Shown: positions 62,208 to 64,000 of the stretch, piece after piece | Layout: each line of letters starts with the position of its first letter | Numbering within the stretch: position 1 is the first letter of the stretch | Assembly (NCBI GenBank): GCA_947624375.1 | Contig: CANQKD010000003.1 | Coordinates: 62,001 to 126,000, forward strand | DNA from: an uncultured Clostridia bacterium | GTDB taxonomy: Bacteria; Bacillota; Clostridia; Oscillospirales; Ruminococcaceae | Reading direction: 5' to 3' | Length of the DNA stretch: 64,000 nt | Notes under the pieces: model-generated | The model's input: the letters and a program-made list of their open reading frames with translations, nothing else | What the model was told of the DNA's origin: nothing | Databases searched by the model: none | Program-made: the position numbers and the translations under genes

Positions 62208-62996
62208 ATGACAGATGCTTATCCGCCGAATGAGGAGAACGTTCTGGAAGTGCGCGGACTCTCAAAGCAGTACAAAAAGGGCGTTTACGCAAGCGAAAAG
62301 GTGTCGTTTGACATACGCGCGGGCGAGGTGTTTGCGCTGATAGGCCCAAACGGCGCAGGCAAAACTACCACTATCAGAATGATAGCCACGCTTCTGAAAG
62401 CCACCGAGGGCGATGCTCTGGTCGCAGGGCACAGCATTCTTACCGAGCCCGGCAAGGTCAGGGAGAACATAACCTATCTGCCGGACGAGGCAGGCGCTTA
62501 CAAGTCGATGACGGGCATGAATTATCTGAAATTTATGGCAGGCATATTCGCGCCCGACAAACAGTCAGCCGATGAATACGTAAAACGCGCGGTTGATATG
62601 TGCGGTCTGGGCGACAGGCTGGAAGACAAGATAGGCAGCTACTCGCGCGGTATGATAAGAAAGCTTCTGCTCTCGCGTGCGGTAATGTCGCACCCCAAGC
62701 TCGCGATACTTGACGAGCCCACGAGCGGTCTTGACATACTTAACGCACTGGAGATAAGGCGAATGATAAGAGATCTTGCCGCTACATACAAAATGGGCTT
62801 TCTGCTGAGCTCTCACAATATGCTTGAAATTGAATTTGTGAGCGACAGGGTGGGCATTATAGCAAACGGTCATCTGCTGAATGTCGGCACACCGGCAGAG
62901 CTTAAAGCACAGTACGGCGTTGATAACCTTGAACAAGTATTTGAAAGGGTGGTGAAGGATAATGAAATTCATGTATCTTCTGAAGAAGGAGCTTAA
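62208..62996 (+). CDS. ABC transporter ATP-binding protein, NatA-like
   Basis: 262 aa, ATG after TGGAGGT. Walker A GPNGAGKTT, signature YSRGMIRKLL (LSGG variant of NatA types), Walker B AILDEPTSGLD, SSHNM switch. NatA-type ATPases power sodium or drug efflux by an ABC-2 permease, which is the next gene. It overlaps that gene by 35 bases. Confidence 0.88.
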   Translation: MTDAYPPNEENVLEVRGLSKQYKKGVYASEKVSFDIRAGEVFALIGPNGAGKTTTIRMIATLLKATEGDALVAGHSILTEPGKVRENITYLPDEAGAYKSMTGMNYLKFMAGIFAPDKQSADEYVKRAVDMCGLGDRLEDKIGSYSRGMIRKLLLSRAVMSHPKLAILDEPTSGLDILNALEIRRMIRDLAATYKMGFLLSSHNMLEIEFVSDRVGIIANGHLLNVGTPAELKAQYGVDNLEQVFERVVKDNEIHVSSEEGA

Positions 62997-64000
62997 AGAA
63001 CTTCTTACCCCGACTACTATAGTGATACTGGTGCTGTGCGTTTTCGGTCTTACGGCTCTGGGCTCTATTATGGACGACCAAATTGAAGAGGGTTCGGAAG
63101 AGACCGGAAAGATAAACATCTGCGACCAGGACAAAGGCACGTTTTCGGGCGCGATAATTGAGGCTTTGAAAGCCGCAGAATATGAAGTAAACGAAGTTGA
63201 GATCACCGGCGATGACTATGTTCAGCAGCTCAAAGACCTTGACCTTACAAGCGTTGTTATCATTCCGCAGGGCTTTGACCAGCAGATGCAGGATATAATA
63301 AATTCCGGCGCAGGGGTAAAGCTTAACCCGGTCAATATTGAAATGGTATCGCGGCTGGAGAGCCTTTCGCTTACCGGCAATATGGAAGACGGCTCGATGA
63401 TGGCAACTTCGGCTATTGACAGCGCGGTAAAGACGGTGGTATACTCAAAAATGGGCGTTACCGCCGAGCAGATGGTAATGCTTGAAGCCCCCGTTGCGCT
63501 GAAAGAAACCACGATAGTCGGTGACAAGCAGGCTGAGGCATCGGCTACAATGCTTTCCGCATACGTTATGATGTCTTCAATGTTCGTGCCGATAGTTATC
63601 TTCCTGCTGATAATATATTCTTCGCAGATGATAATGAACGCGGTGGCTACCGAGAAGATAGACAAAACGCTTGAAACGCTGCTTTCCGCGCCTATAAGCA
63701 GACTTTCTGTACTGCTTGCAAAAATGACGGCAGCGTCTGTAGTTTCGGCTTTGTACGCTGTGGCGTTTTTGATAGGCTTCAAAGACATGATGGGCGGCAT
63801 GACTGATACTATCTCGGGCGCTATAGATTCCTCTGTTGTATCGCAGCTGGGTCTTGACCTTTCAATGGGCGGTTACATAATGCTCGTGGCGCAGATGTTC
63901 TTATCACTCCTGATAACCCTTGCAATATCGCTTATATTGGGAGCTCTGGCGAAAGATGCGAAATCATCACAAACGCTTTTGCTGCCAATAATGGGCATGG
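62962..64000 (+). CDS. NatB-like ABC-2 permease, 3' end outside window
   Basis: Starts at ATG 62962 (AAGGA six bases upstream), inside the NatA-like gene, and stays open to the window end (346 codons seen). One helix near the N-terminus (about 18-32), a roughly 170-aa outside domain (CDQDKGTFSGAIIEAL, VVIIPQGFDQQMQ), then helices from about 205. The loop NAVATEKIDKTLETLLSAPIS is the ABC-2 coupling motif. Partner of the NatA-like ATPase. Substrate unknown; sodium by analogy. Confidence 0.85.
   Translation, partial: MKFMYLLKKELKELLTPTTIVILVLCVFGLTALGSIMDDQIEEGSEETGKINICDQDKGTFSGAIIEALKAAEYEVNEVEITGDDYVQQLKDLDLTSVVIIPQGFDQQMQDIINSGAGVKLNPVNIEMVSRLESLSLTGNMEDGSMMATSAIDSAVKTVVYSKMGVTAEQMVMLEAPVALKETTIVGDKQAEASATMLSAYVMMSSMFVPIVIFLLIIYSSQMIMNAVATEKIDKTLETLLSAPISRLSVLLAKMTAASVVSALYAVAFLIGFKDMMGGMTDTISGAIDSSVVSQLGLDLSMGGYIMLVAQMFLSLLITLAISLILGALAKDAKSSQTLLLPIMGM

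Overview
The window reads as a chromosomal segment of a spore-forming, low-to-mid GC Clostridia bacterium, most likely from the Oscillospiraceae/Ruminococcaceae. The reasons are Gram-positive gene content (LtaS-like synthase, NPxTG cell-wall anchors, lipoproteins), GerK-type germinant receptor genes, strong AGGAGG ribosome sites, and very regular TTGACA-N17-TATAAT promoters. The genus is an inference. No rRNA, tRNA, CRISPR array, prophage or transposase gene was found.

Layout. 0-2 kb: LtaS-like phosphoglycerol transferase. 2.2-6.7 kb: potABCD polyamine uptake operon, whose leader carries a 276-bp element with terminal inverted repeats. 6.8-11.9 kb: an operon of two dynamin-like GTPases flanking a protein that resembles an M48 peptidase but lacks its zinc ligands. 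12-19.6 kb: gapA, a histidine-kinase-like ATPase without the phospho-acceptor His, and three paralogous Trp-rich NPxTG surface proteins. Two roughly 1-kb intergenic stretches here are packed with perfect hairpins and dispersed repeats. 19.6-25.8 kb (minus): an ABC export operon (ATPase, DUF3592-like protein, ychF, two small or medium membrane proteins, FtsX-type permease). 26-27.8 kb: nrdR, a small unknown gene and a TIM-barrel isomerase-like gene. 28-32 kb: secDF fusion and an orphan sugar-type binding lipoprotein. 32-37 kb: DUF421/DUF4363 pair and gerKA-gerKB-gerKC. 37-40.6 kb: yloU-fakA-like pair and an exported unknown.

40.6-44.5 kb: a ribbon-helix-helix protein translationally coupled to clpB, then an SdpI-like protein. 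44.5-49 kb (minus): carAB with a long leader that includes a candidate leader peptide. 49-53.2 kb: zinc-ribbon membrane protein, anchored unknown protein and a BcrA-type ABC transporter. 53.2-58.5 kb: clpC-like ATPase, a tiny Cys-rich membrane/spore-coat-like protein, a ROK regulator and a LysR regulator. 58.6-61.5 kb: leuCDB, divergent from lysR across a clear palindromic operator. 61.5-64 kb: a repeat-rich leader and a NatAB-type ABC exporter cut by the window end.

The best candidates for something undescribed are the dynamin / degenerate-M48 / dynamin operon, the RHH-clpB pair with a palindrome inside its promoter, the carAB leader, and the hairpin-rich intergenic mosaics whose stems change while pairing is kept. 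All functions are inferred from sequence reading; no database search was run.
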